Assembly (NCBI RefSeq): GCF_031455195.1
Contig: NZ_JAVDSH010000002.1
Coordinates: forward strand, 62,001 to 126,000
Direction: 5' to 3'
DNA: 64,000 nucleotides
From: Arthrobacter nitroguajacolicus_D
GTDB lineage: Bacteria > Actinomycetota > Actinomycetes > Actinomycetales > Micrococcaceae
How positions within the stretch are numbered: the stretch's first letter is position 1; the number at the start of each line of letters is the position of its first letter. Below the pieces are notes generated by a model that was not told the origin of the DNA, searched no databases, and saw only the letters and a list, made by a program, of their open reading frames with translations. A program made the translations under genes and the position numbers. Positions 25,014 to 35,678 of this stretch are shown here, one piece after another.

Positions 25014-27061
25014 AGAACAACAAGTTCGCCCGGCTTTCCGTGCCGGTTGGCATCGTAGGAATTGTGCTGCTGCTGGTTGTTCCGCTGCCGGCCGCGCTGC
25101 TGGACTTCCTGATCGTGTGCAACATCCTCTTGGCCTTGCTGATCCTGCTGACCAGCATGTTCGTGAAAAAGCCCTTGGACTTCTCCGTCTTCCCATCGCT
25201 GCTGCTCGTTGCCACGCTTTTCCGGCTCGGACTCAATGTGGCGTCCACGCGGTTGGTGCTGGGCCAGGGCTTCGCGGGCCAGGTCATCGAGGCGTTCGGC
25301 AAGGTCACGGTTGGTGGTTCGCTGATCATCGGCGCCGTGGTGTTCCTGATCCTGGTGGTCATCCAGTTCGTGGTGGTTACCAAGGGTGCCGAACGTGTGG
25401 CCGAGGTGGGCGCACGCTTCACCCTGGATGCCATGCCCGGCAAGCAGATGGCCATCGACGCGGACCTCAACGCCGGACTCATCACCGACGCCGAAGCCAG
25501 GCGGCGGCGCGCCGAAGTGTCCGCCGAAGCCGACTTCTACGGCGCAATGGACGGTGCGTCCAAGTTCGTGAAAGGTGATGCCATTGCGGGCATCATCATT
25601 ATCATCATCAACTTCGTGGGCGGTATCGCCATCGGCGTGCTGCAGCGCGGCATGGATGCCGGGGATGCCCTGAACACCTACGGCCTCCTGACCATGGGCG
25701 ACGGCCTGGTCACGCAAATTCCCGCACTGCTCATGGCCGTATCCACCGGCATGATCGTCACCCGGTCCAATGCCGAAGAAGACATGGGCCGCACCGCGTC
25801 CTCGCAGCTCATGCAGTCACCCAACGCCCTGCTGATCGCAGGACTGGCGGCCGGCAGCATGGCCCTCATTCCCGGCATGCCCATCCTTCCGTTCGTGGTA
25901 GTGGGCGCGCTGCTGGTCCTCGCTTCGAGGCGTGTAGCCACAGCCCAAAAGCTCCAAACCGAAACCCAGGAGGCGGAGAGCGCTGCAGCCCTGACGGGGG
26001 AGGAGGATCCCAACGAGCGGCTCATGGAAGACATGCGCGTCCATCCTGTGGAGATCCTGCTGGCACCGGACCTGGTGGACATTGTTTCGGGTGCCTCCGA
26101 TGACCTGCTGGCCCGGGTACGGTCACTCCGGCACAAGATCGCCATGGAACTGGGACTCGTGGTCCCTCCGGTCCGCACACGCGACGCAATGGACCTGCCG
26201 CCGTCCACCTATGCCATCCGCATCGCCGGCGTCGAGGCTGGAAGGGGAGTGGCGCCGTCGGGCAAGCTGCTTGCCCTGGGCGAATTCCTGGACGCGTTGC
26301 CGGGAACCGCAACCGTGGAACCCGTGTTCGGACTCTCCGGCAAATGGGTCCCAACGGAAATGCGGCACAGTGCCGAAATGACCGGCGCTACCGTGATTGA
26401 CCGGGTTTCGGTCCTGGTCACGCACCTGTCCTCCATCATCTCCGCGAACGCCGCCCGGCTCCTGACCCGCGAAGACGTCCGGGTGCTCACCGAAGGGGTC
26501 CGGAAGCAGAGCCCCTCCGCCGTGGAAGAACTCACGCCTGCCCTGCTGTCCTTGGCCGAAATCCAGCGCGTGCTCCAGGGACTCCTCGAAGAGCAGGTCC
26601 CCATCAACGACCTCCCGCGGATCTATGAAGCACTGGCGTTGCGGGCCAAGGTATCCACCGACCCGGAATCGCTGGTGGAATCCGCTCGGCACGCGCTGGG
26701 TCCGGTGCTGGCGGACAAGTACATGGACGGGGCAGTCCTCAACGTGATCATGATCGATCCCCTGCTGGAGCAGTCCATGCTGGAGGACATGCGTCCAGGT
26801 GAAGGCGGCACCCAGATTGTCATGGGCCAGGCGAAGTTGGACAGCGTCCTGAACTCGTTGAAGTCCGCCGCGGACGGTGCCGCCGCTGCCGGTCGGGAAG
26901 CCGTGCTGGTCTGCGCACCTGCCCTGCGCCCGGCGATCCGACGCCTGGTGGCAGCCCCCGACGGCGGTGTCCCCGTTCTCTCCTACCGCGAAGTGACGTC
27001 GGCGAACATCCGTATCGAAACGGTGGGGGTGGTGCGCCATGCAGAAGCGCTACAAGCTTAG
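25010..27061 (+). CDS. flhA: FlhA, flagellar export gate protein
   Basis: 683 aa, standard length. Eight predicted N-terminal membrane helices. The FHIPEP-family signature ATLFRLGLNVASTRLVLGQG is at about residues 68-87; AERVAEVGARFTLDAMPGKQ with MAIDADLNAGLITDAEARRR is the cytoplasmic FHIPEP loop. The C-terminal domain docks chaperone-substrate complexes (about 330-683). It overlaps the next gene by 23 bases. Confidence 0.96.
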   Translation: MKNNKFARLSVPVGIVGIVLLLVVPLPAALLDFLIVCNILLALLILLTSMFVKKPLDFSVFPSLLLVATLFRLGLNVASTRLVLGQGFAGQVIEAFGKVTVGGSLIIGAVVFLILVVIQFVVVTKGAERVAEVGARFTLDAMPGKQMAIDADLNAGLITDAEARRRRAEVSAEADFYGAMDGASKFVKGDAIAGIIIIIINFVGGIAIGVLQRGMDAGDALNTYGLLTMGDGLVTQIPALLMAVSTGMIVTRSNAEEDMGRTASSQLMQSPNALLIAGLAAGSMALIPGMPILPFVVVGALLVLASRRVATAQKLQTETQEAESAAALTGEEDPNERLMEDMRVHPVEILLAPDLVDIVSGASDDLLARVRSLRHKIAMELGLVVPPVRTRDAMDLPPSTYAIRIAGVEAGRGVAPSGKLLALGEFLDALPGTATVEPVFGLSGKWVPTEMRHSAEMTGATVIDRVSVLVTHLSSIISANAARLLTREDVRVLTEGVRKQSPSAVEELTPALLSLAEIQRVLQGLLEEQVPINDLPRIYEALALRAKVSTDPESLVESARHALGPVLADKYMDGAVLNVIMIDPLLEQSMLEDMRPGEGGTQIVMGQAKLDSVLNSLKSAADGAAAAGREAVLVCAPALRPAIRRLVAAPDGGVPVLSYREVTSANIRIETVGVVRHAEALQA

Positions 27062-27995
27062 TGGTGCATCGCTCGAAGCCATTCGCGCCAAGGCACTCAA
27101 GCAGTATGGGCCGGGCGCGCGCATAGTCTCCGCCGAGAAGGTCACCAATCCGGGCATCGTGGGATTGTTCGCCGCAGCCAGGTTCGAAGCCACAGTGGAG
27201 GTTTCCGATGATGTCCCGGCTCCCGCTGATCGCCAAGCGCCGCTGAGTGCACCCGGTCCCCTTCACGAACTTCACGGGCCGGCAATCGCGGCCCTCCTGG
27301 AACGTGCCGACGCCGCCGAACTCGAGATGCACAAGCCCGCTCCCGCACCGGTCTCCACCGCATCCCCGGACTTCGCAGGCCTGCTGGAACAACTCGGCAA
27401 AGAACTTCAACCGGCTGAACCGGTCGCGTCCGTACCCGCATTGGCGACCCTGCCGCCGTCGGCCGCTGAACCCGTACGAAAGGTTCCCCAACCCATGACG
27501 GGCGACGGTAACCTCATCGTCCTCCTGGGCCTCGGCGACGATGCGCTTGGACCGGCCCTGGAAATGTCCATAGCTGCTGGCGGCTCAGACGTCCGCACCG
27601 CGGGCCGCCTCACCGCCTTCGGTCACCTCCACATCCAAGGAAGGCAGGGCACGACGGCGGCGCGCGCCCAAGCCGTCCTTACGGGGCAGACCGTTGTGGT
27701 TGCGTTCGGGCTGGGCCGCCCGGGGGACGTCCCGTCAAATGGGGCCGACATCTCACTCCTGGCCGCCGACCAAGTGTGGGTGGTGGTCGATGCCAGGCAC
27801 AAACCAGAAGACACGAAGGCCTGGGTGCAGGCCCTCCAGCGTGTGCTGGCAGGGGAGTCCGCGGGCGTTGACGCGCTCGCCGTCATCGGTGCCTCGGAAA
27901 CCGCGAGCCCGCAAACGGTGGATACGCTGGACCTTCCTGTCGGTTGGGTGGAAGGCAAACCCGCCACCGCACCCGTCCTCGGAAGGGTAGATTGA
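27039..27995 (+). CDS. FlhF-like protein with degenerate GTPase domain
   Basis: 318 aa in the flhF position directly after flhA. The N-terminal 50 residues resemble the FlhF basic domain: RYKLSGASLEAIRAKALKQY GPGARIVSAEKV, like the family pattern of xxEAlxxvKxxlGxdAxIls. An Ala/Pro-rich linker follows. The C-terminal part (about 150-318) has the order of an SRP-type G domain but not its motifs: where the P-loop GxxGxGKTTT should be there is LIVLLGLGDDALGPALEMSI, and there is no DTAGR or TKxD; ADQVWVVVDARHKPEDTKAW resembles the later core. It probably cannot bind GTP. ATG 27039 lies inside flhA. Confidence 0.6.
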   Translation: MQKRYKLSGASLEAIRAKALKQYGPGARIVSAEKVTNPGIVGLFAAARFEATVEVSDDVPAPADRQAPLSAPGPLHELHGPAIAALLERADAAELEMHKPAPAPVSTASPDFAGLLEQLGKELQPAEPVASVPALATLPPSAAEPVRKVPQPMTGDGNLIVLLGLGDDALGPALEMSIAAGGSDVRTAGRLTAFGHLHIQGRQGTTAARAQAVLTGQTVVVAFGLGRPGDVPSNGADISLLAADQVWVVVDARHKPEDTKAWVQALQRVLAGESAGVDALAVIGASETASPQTVDTLDLPVGWVEGKPATAPVLGRVD

Positions 27996-27999
27996 AACC

Positions 28000-28239
28000 A
28001 TGCTGGTACTGACGCGTAAGCCGGGCGAAAAGATCATGATCGGGGACGACATTGTCATCACCGTCATGGAAGGGCGCGGCGACGGCGTTCGGATCGGAAT
28101 CGAGGCACCCCGGGGCGTGTCCATCCAACGCAGCGAGGTGGTGGAAGCCATAGCCGCAGCAAACCTGGCAGCAACCCAGGCCGGCCCCGACGCCGAGGAA
28201 CTCCTGGCGGCCCTCCGTCCCCCTGCCCCCAAAGACTGA
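28000..28239 (+). CDS. csrA: CsrA, carbon storage/flagellin translational regulator
   Basis: 79 aa. CsrA dimers bind GGA motifs in mRNA leaders and block translation; in Bacillus it represses flagellin and is antagonised by FliW. The family core is complete: MLVLTRKPGEKIMIGDDIVI TVMEGRGDGVRIGIEAPRGVSIQRSEV, including the Arg of the RGVSIxR block used for RNA contact. A 20-residue Ala/Pro-rich tail follows. It begins four bases after the flhF-like gene and ends the long operon. No fliW is visible in the window. Confidence 0.93.
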   Translation: MLVLTRKPGEKIMIGDDIVITVMEGRGDGVRIGIEAPRGVSIQRSEVVEAIAAANLAATQAGPDAEELLAALRPPAPKD

Positions 28240-28241
28240 CC

Positions 28242-28337
28242 CTCTCTCACGTTCCGCCTGGTTGGGCCGGACGCTCTCTCACGTTCCGCCTGGTTGGGCC
28301 GGACGCTCTCTCACGTTCCGCCTGGTTGGGCCGGGCG
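28242..28337 (+). repeat. Tandem array, 3 x 32 bp
   Basis: Three copies starting at 28242, 28274 and 28306; unit begins CTCTCTCACGTTCCGCC and continues TGGTTGGGCCGGACG. The only difference in the three copies is an A to G at 28335. It begins 2 bp after the csrA stop. Part of a 396-bp stretch (28240-28635) without a credible gene. Confidence 0.95.
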
Positions 28338-28446
28338 CGTCCGCCAGGGGAAGGCCGACGCCGGGCCTTGGGATCCGCGGGAAGAGCTCGCCACCCATGG
28401 TGGCGCAGTCAATGCGGGTCACGGATGGGCGTCTACCGCGGAAGGC

Positions 28447-28625
28447 GCCGGGATGTGATGGAGGGTTGGGCGGATGGGGCCGGGATGTGATGGAGGGTTG
28501 GGCGGATGGGGCCGGGATGTGAGTGAGGGTTGGGCGGATGGGGCCGGGATGCGATGGAGGGTTGGGCGGAAGGCGCCGGGATGTGAGTGAGGGTTGGGCG
28601 GAAGGCGCCGGGATGTGATGGAGCG
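28447..28625 (-). repeat. Tandem array, about 5.6 x 32 bp, inverted relative to the first
   Basis: Units start at 28447, 28479, 28511, 28543, 28575 and 28607 (GCCGGGATGTGATGG AGGGTTGGGCGGATGGG with small variations). Read on the minus strand, the CTCACTCACATCCCGGC part of variant units matches CTCTCTCACGTTCCGCC of the first array at 13 of 17 positions, so the two arrays look like diverged relatives in opposite orientation, about 110 bp apart. Confidence 0.85.
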
Positions 28626-28635
28626 TGAGCGGGAG

Positions 28636-29181
28636 TCAGCCCACGTCCAGGAAATCGCGGAGTGTGGGCAGGGTAGCCGAGCGCACTGCAGCCAAGGCGC
28701 GTTGGATGTTCGAATCACGGGCCAGGAGGTCCAGGTCCGCAACGTCGCTAACCAGTGCCTCATCGGTGCCCGACGCCGGTACCGGGGCCATGTCCGGCGG
28801 AGCATTCAACAGCTCGACATTCCGGGCAACGGCAAGGTCAATTCCTGCCAACAACGCAGTCAGTCCCCGGCGGTGATCGTCGAGGAGTTCCGGCCACAGT
28901 CCCGGGGGCGCCAGCGAAATAAGGGACGGAAGGGTGGATTGATCCGGGGCTTTCCATTCGGCGGCCAGCGCGGAGGCTTCCACGCCGCGTGCGAGGGATT
29001 CGAAACGCAGATTTTCCAGGACTTTTTCGAGTTCGGCCGCGGTGAAGGTCAACCGGTGCCAGTTGCCTGCCCGGAGATGCAGGAGCTGTGTTTCGAGGAG
29101 GAAAAGCAGGAAGTCCAGCTGCCTCCGTTCGCGCCACAGCGTTGCCGATAGCTCGTCCGCCCCCACGGTTCCCCAATTCAT
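28636..29181 (-). CDS. FlgN-like protein, second copy, next to the flagellar sigma gene
   Basis: 181 aa from ATG 29181 (GGCGGGACAAAAA before it). Clear paralogue of the flgN product at 1189-1671: both begin ELSAxLWRER followed by xLDxLxFxLExxLLxLxAG, then a LExVLE segment and an LARxVExxAxAAxW stretch. This copy has an extended C-terminus, with DLDLLARDSNIQRALAAVRS and ending LPTLRDFLDVG. Likely an export chaperone for a second hook-associated protein such as FlgL; its divergent position to the sigma factor leaves open a regulatory role. The visible sequence does not decide. Confidence 0.72.
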   Translation of the reverse strand: MNWGTVGADELSATLWRERRQLDFLLFLLETQLLHLRAGNWHRLTFTAAELEKVLENLRFESLARGVEASALAAEWKAPDQSTLPSLISLAPPGLWPELLDDHRRGLTALLAGIDLAVARNVELLNAPPDMAPVPASGTDEALVSDVADLDLLARDSNIQRALAAVRSATLPTLRDFLDVG

Positions 29182-29190
29182 TTTTTGTCC

Positions 29191-29209
29191 CGCCAAAATC
29201 ACAATTTGG
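29191..29209. promoter_or_regulatory. Palindrome between the flgN paralogue and the sigma gene
   Basis: GCCAAA and TTTGGC flank ATCACAA in the divergent control region. A 6-bp palindrome with 7-bp spacer is a possible binding site for an unknown regulator; the region is AT-richer than its surroundings. Confidence 0.3.
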
Positions 29210-29391
29210 CAGGGTTTATCTTTACTTCTGTCGAGCGTACACGCAGGGAGCTTTTGAGGTGGTATGTTCACTGAATACGTACCTGATTGAACGCTCAACA
29301 ACGATGCTCTGATTGGTCTCTGGACATCGGCGAAACGGCAAAGAAGTCGGGTTTGCAACTCAATAATCCGGTCTCATGGGGGGACTCACTT

Positions 29392-30207
29392 TTGAATCGC
29401 GAACAGCGCAACGAGCTGGTGTTGCAGCACCTTCCGCTCGTTGGTTACCTGGTCTCTGACCTTTGCGCGCGCGCGTCGCATTTATCGCGCGATGATTTTG
29501 CTTCTGTCGGTGCCGTTGCCCTGATAACGTCTGCTGATTCCTTCGATCCGGACCTCGGTGTTCCGTTCGGTGCTTTCGCGCGCCGCCGCATCGTAGGTGC
29601 CTTCGCGGACGAGATGCGAGCCGGAGATTGGGCTACGCGGTCGGCCCGCAAGCGGATCAAGGAAACCTTGGGCGTCCAGGAGACCTTGACCAGCATGCTG
29701 GGACGGGGTCCCAGCATCGCCGAGATGGCTTCGGCCCTGGGTGTCGAGCGCAGCCATGTTGAAGCTGCCCTGGTGGACGCATCCCGGACGCTGACTTCAC
29801 TGGATGAGGTGGTGGCGGACACCGTTGCGTCCCCCACGGATTCCCCGGAACACTCGGTGCTGGCTGATGAGCGGATCAAGTACCTGCGTGCCGCCGTCGA
29901 TGCCCTCCCCGAAAAAATGCGCTTCGTGGTCCAGGAGATTTATCTCGCGGGACGGTCCGTGAAGGAGCTTGCCGAGGAACTGGGTTCCACGCATGCCGCC
30001 GTCTCGCAGCAGCGGGCTGAGGGGATCCGGCTCATGCGCGACGGCCTGGCGGCCCATTACGCCGATTCGCCCGACCAGGTTTTCGAACCGGAATCCCGTA
30101 TCACGGCCCGCCGCCGCAACGACTACCTTTCAGCCTTGGCCGCCGCAACCACGGGTGGAATCACCCGCGGCTTGGGCCTCGGTACCTCCCTCAACAGCGC
30201 CGTTTAG
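29392..30207 (+). CDS. fliA: Flagellar sigma factor, FliA/WhiG/SigD type
   Basis: 271 aa from TTG 29392, chosen because GGGGGGAC at 29378-29385 lies 6 nt ahead; a TTG at 29287 would add 35 residues without a good SD. Region 2: LVLQHLPLVGYLVSDLCARA, then DDFASVGAVALITSADSFDP and VPFGAFARRRIVGAFADEMR. Region 3: RSARKRIKETLGVQETLTSM with PSIAEMASALGVERSHVEAA. Region 4: LPEKMRFVVQEIYLAGRSVK ELAEELGSTHAAVSQQRAEGI (helix-turn-helix). The family recognises TAAA-N15-GCCGATAA, which matches five sites in the window. The last 45 residues are an unusual extension. Confidence 0.9.
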   Translation: MNREQRNELVLQHLPLVGYLVSDLCARASHLSRDDFASVGAVALITSADSFDPDLGVPFGAFARRRIVGAFADEMRAGDWATRSARKRIKETLGVQETLTSMLGRGPSIAEMASALGVERSHVEAALVDASRTLTSLDEVVADTVASPTDSPEHSVLADERIKYLRAAVDALPEKMRFVVQEIYLAGRSVKELAEELGSTHAAVSQQRAEGIRLMRDGLAAHYADSPDQVFEPESRITARRRNDYLSALAAATTGGITRGLGLGTSLNSAV

Positions 30208-30219
30208 GTACTCAAATAT

Positions 30220-30256
30220 CAAGGAGGCCGGGCCGCTCAGCGACCCGGCCTCCTTG
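30220..30256. terminator. Bidirectional terminator hairpin after the sigma gene
   Basis: CAAGGAGGCCGGG (30220-30232) pairs perfectly with CCCGGCCTCCTTG (30244-30256); the loop holds a further CGC/GCG pair. It lies between the convergent sigma factor and MFS genes. Confidence 0.85.
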
Positions 30257-30285
30257 GGTGGACGGATTGTTTTGCCCGTTGTTGG

Positions 30286-31836
30286 CTATTGCGCCTTGGG
30301 GACACGCCGGAGTACGACGGCGGCAAGGGCTGCCGCTCCGGCCATGAGTACCAGCCCAATCGCCGCAGTGATGTGGACGCCGGAGTCAAAGGCGACGCGT
30401 GCGGCGGCTGTCAGCGCTTCGGCCAAGGGGTCTGGGAGCGTGGAAGCAACGTCAACCGCGCCGGCCAGGGTTTCCCCGGACTTCTCGGCGGCATGGCCGG
30501 CCACACCGTCCGGTATGACCAGGTTGTGCTGGTAGGAAGCGGTGAGGATGGAGCCAAGGACCGCCGTTCCCAAAAGCGAACCCAACTCGTAACCGGTCTC
30601 GGAGATGGCTGACGCCGCTCCGGATTTGTCAGCCGGTACGGAGGCCAGGATGAGGTCGTTGGAGATGGTCTCCGCAGCGCCCACGCCGACAGCAAGCACA
30701 GTGAGTGCCGACAGGAGGAACACTGGGCCGCTGCTGTGGTCGCCTACGACAGCTACGAAGTACCCAACGGCACTAAGCGTCAACCCGCCAGCCACTACGT
30801 AGCCCGGCCGGATCTTTTTGACCAGGGGCACCACCAGCAGGCCAGCGATGACTGTTGCCAGGAGCGCGGGGATCATAGCGATACCTGCCTCCATGGGGGA
30901 CTGCCCCTCAACCAATTGCAGGTGTTGGGCGAAGAAATAGATGAAGCCGGTCATGGAGAACAGCGAGAGTACGTTGGCAATGATCGCCGTACTGAACACC
31001 TTGTTTTTGAACAGGCTGACATCCAGCATTGGGCTGTCAATCTTCTGCTGGCGACGGACGAAGAGAACACCCATCACCAAGCCGAAGAGCATGAACACCG
31101 CTGCTGTTGGCCCCAAGCCGTGCACCGCGAATTCCTTGATGCCGTAGACAAACGGAGCCATGGTGAAAATCGACAAAGCGATGCTCGGGACATCCACGCG
31201 TCCGGGGTTTGCATCCTTGGACTCGGGGATCAGGACTCTGCCGAAGGCGAGCAGCGGCAGCAGGAGAAAGGTTGCCACCAGGAAGACGGCGCCCCACCAG
31301 TAGTGTTCCACCAGCCAGCCGCCGAAGATCGGGCCGAGGGCGGCACCACCGGAGAACCCGGCAGCCCACACGGCGATTGCGAGCCGGCGACGGTTGGGGT
31401 CGGTGAAGATGTTCCGGATCAGGGACAACGTGGATGGCATCAGCATGGCGCCGAAGACGCCGAGTGCAGCGCGCCCGGCAATGAGCCACTCGGCGGATGG
31501 CGCGAATGCCGTAGCAGCCGAAACCGCAGCGAAGCCTGTGCTGCCGATCAGCAGCAACCGGCGTCGTCCTATCCGGTCTCCGAGGTTGCCCATGGAGACC
31601 AGGAGCGCGGCGAGCACCAGCGGGTAGGCATCAACGATCCAAAGGAGCTGTATGCCGCCCACGTCCAGTGAGCGGGCGATTTCCGGCAGGGCAAAAGTGA
31701 GCGCGGTGTTATCGACGGCCACCAGCAGCACCGGAAACATCAGCAGTGCCAAGGCCATCCAGTCGCGCCACGGTGCAGCCGGGCCCGTCAAGGGGGCGGC
31801 GGAACGGGGTGCTTGGGTTGAGGACGGCGAGAACAT
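30286..31836 (-). CDS. DHA2-family MFS drug:proton efflux transporter
   Basis: 516 aa with about 14 membrane helices, the QacA/SmvA type. Motif C-like and motif A segments: LLVAVDNTALTFALPEIARS (helix 1, with the conserved D in xVDxTIVNVALP-like position), WIVDAYPLVLAALLVSMGNL then GDRIGRRRLLLIGSTGFAAV (motif A), GVFGAMLMPSTLSLIRNIFT and WAAGFSGGAALGPIFGGWLV (motif C). Such pumps export cationic or hydrophobic drugs and dyes. It is divergent from a TetR regulator and the shared operator lies 6 bp before its start codon, so it is almost certainly induced by its own substrates. The substrate cannot be read. Confidence 0.88.
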   Translation of the reverse strand: MFSPSSTQAPRSAAPLTGPAAPWRDWMALALLMFPVLLVAVDNTALTFALPEIARSLDVGGIQLLWIVDAYPLVLAALLVSMGNLGDRIGRRRLLLIGSTGFAAVSAATAFAPSAEWLIAGRAALGVFGAMLMPSTLSLIRNIFTDPNRRRLAIAVWAAGFSGGAALGPIFGGWLVEHYWWGAVFLVATFLLLPLLAFGRVLIPESKDANPGRVDVPSIALSIFTMAPFVYGIKEFAVHGLGPTAAVFMLFGLVMGVLFVRRQQKIDSPMLDVSLFKNKVFSTAIIANVLSLFSMTGFIYFFAQHLQLVEGQSPMEAGIAMIPALLATVIAGLLVVPLVKKIRPGYVVAGGLTLSAVGYFVAVVGDHSSGPVFLLSALTVLAVGVGAAETISNDLILASVPADKSGAASAISETGYELGSLLGTAVLGSILTASYQHNLVIPDGVAGHAAEKSGETLAGAVDVASTLPDPLAEALTAAARVAFDSGVHITAAIGLVLMAGAAALAAVVLRRVPKAQ

Positions 31837-31841
31837 GCCTC

Positions 31842-31869
31842 TAACTGTACCGTCCAGACGGTATAGTTA
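31842..31869. promoter_or_regulatory. TetR operator palindrome
   Basis: TAACTGTACCGTC (31842-31854), CA, GACGGTATAGTTA (31857-31869): a 13-bp inverted repeat with one mismatch between the divergent efflux and tetR genes. Size and position are typical of TetR operators. Confidence 0.88.
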
Positions 31870-31909
31870 CAAATACGACCCCCGCGATTCTTTAGGGAAT
31901 GATGTACAC

Positions 31910-32449
31910 ATGCCACGAAAACCAGTTGCCCGGGACGCCGTCCTGGATGCCTACGAATCCCTGCTGATCGAGGTAGGGGAGCGGGCCGCCACCCTGGATG
32001 CCGTCGCCAAGAGGGCTGGCGTCTCCAAGGGTGGGCTGCTGTATCACTTCCCGAACAAGGAAGCGCTGATCAGTGCCTTGCTGGAACGCCTGGATGAGTT
32101 GGCACAGGAAGATATCGAGCAGATGAAGGCCGCGCCGGATGGTTCAGCCGCCTACTTCATCCGGTCCTCCCTCTGGGCCGATACACCCATGGACAGGGCC
32201 TTCGTCGCCGCCACCAGGCTCGCTGAAGTAGCCCATGAGGAAACGAGGCGGCGCTTCGCAGGAATCCAGCAGCAGTGGCTGGATGTCCTGGCCGAAGACG
32301 TGGGACCGGAGATCGCCAAGGCCGTCAGCTACATGGGCGACGGCCTCTATTTCAACGCGATGTTCGAAGGTGGGCAGGGGACCGGCGACGCCAGCCGGGA
32401 GGCCGACGTCGAAATCCTGCTGGGGGTCCTGGACCGCCTGCGGAAGTGA
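31910..32449 (+). CDS. TetR-family repressor of the adjacent efflux pump
   Basis: 179 aa from ATG 31910 (AGGGA at 31894-31898). N-terminal helix-turn-helix: DAVLDAYESLLIEVGERAAT, LDAVAKRAGVSKGGLLYHFP, NKEALISALLERLDEL; the C-terminal half is the ligand-binding helical domain and resembles the TetR_C group found with DHA2 pumps (RFAGIQQQWLDVLAEDVGPE). It presumably represses both itself and the pump through the palindrome at 31842-31869. Confidence 0.9.
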   Translation: MPRKPVARDAVLDAYESLLIEVGERAATLDAVAKRAGVSKGGLLYHFPNKEALISALLERLDELAQEDIEQMKAAPDGSAAYFIRSSLWADTPMDRAFVAATRLAEVAHEETRRRFAGIQQQWLDVLAEDVGPEIAKAVSYMGDGLYFNAMFEGGQGTGDASREADVEILLGVLDRLRK

Positions 32450-32548
32450 CGCCTATTCCATTTGCCGCAGGGCCTTGCACGTAGGACAATTAAGACTTGT
32501 GGCGTGCCCAGCGTGGCGCCCAAAGACAACTGAACATGCCTTTGATCT

Positions 32549-32764
32549 GCGGCGGGAGAGTCCTGCAGGCACGTGATGCAGGCGCCGTAGGAGCAAACCC
32601 TCCCCAGGAATCTCTCAGGCCCACGCACCGCCGCGGCGAGGCAACTCTGGAAAGCAGCAGGCACTCCATGCCACCGGCGTAGGATGCTGTGCTCACCGAC
32701 GGTGCAAGCGATTCGTTGTGCGGACAACACGCGGAAACTCTCAGGTCCAATACAGAGCGGGGAG
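32549..32764 (+). ncRNA. Tandem glycine riboswitch (gcvT element)
   Basis: Two consecutive aptamers. Aptamer 1 (about 32549-32660): GGGAGAGTCC, GCCGTAGGAGCAA, CAGGAATCTCTCAGGC, then CTCTGG. Aptamer 2 (about 32661-32764): CACCGACGGTGCAA, GGAAACTCTCAGGT, ACAGAGCGGGGAGG. These are the conserved core blocks of the known glycine riboswitch and the linker length fits the cooperative tandem form. It lies in the 369-bp stretch (32450-32818) before gcvP, which has no other gene. In Actinobacteria these usually activate glycine-degradation genes when glycine is high. A possible promoter TTGCCG-N17-GACAAT is at 32463-32491. Confidence 0.93.
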
Positions 32765-32818
32765 GAACCCGAGCCGCTGTGGCGTACCCAAACGCCGCCC
32801 AAGTATTGGAGTTCCTTC

Positions 32819-35665
<2,847 letters not shown>

Positions 35666-35678
35666 GGGGTTCCTGCAA

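Noticed and set aside
28262..28522. Small plus-strand ORF across the 32-bp arrays
   Set aside because: Product is just the repeat translated; period 32 is not a multiple of 3, so there is no repeated peptide under selection.
28242..28625. CRISPR array
   Set aside because: Repeat units are directly adjacent with no spacers, and no cas genes are present.
29143..29150. GCCGATAG inside the flgN paralogue as a promoter for the sigma gene
   Set aside because: No TAAC or similar -35 box 15 or 16 bases upstream; likely chance.
32684..32818. Longer gcvP start within the riboswitch
   Set aside because: Would translate aptamer 2; the SD and family N-terminus support GTG 32819.
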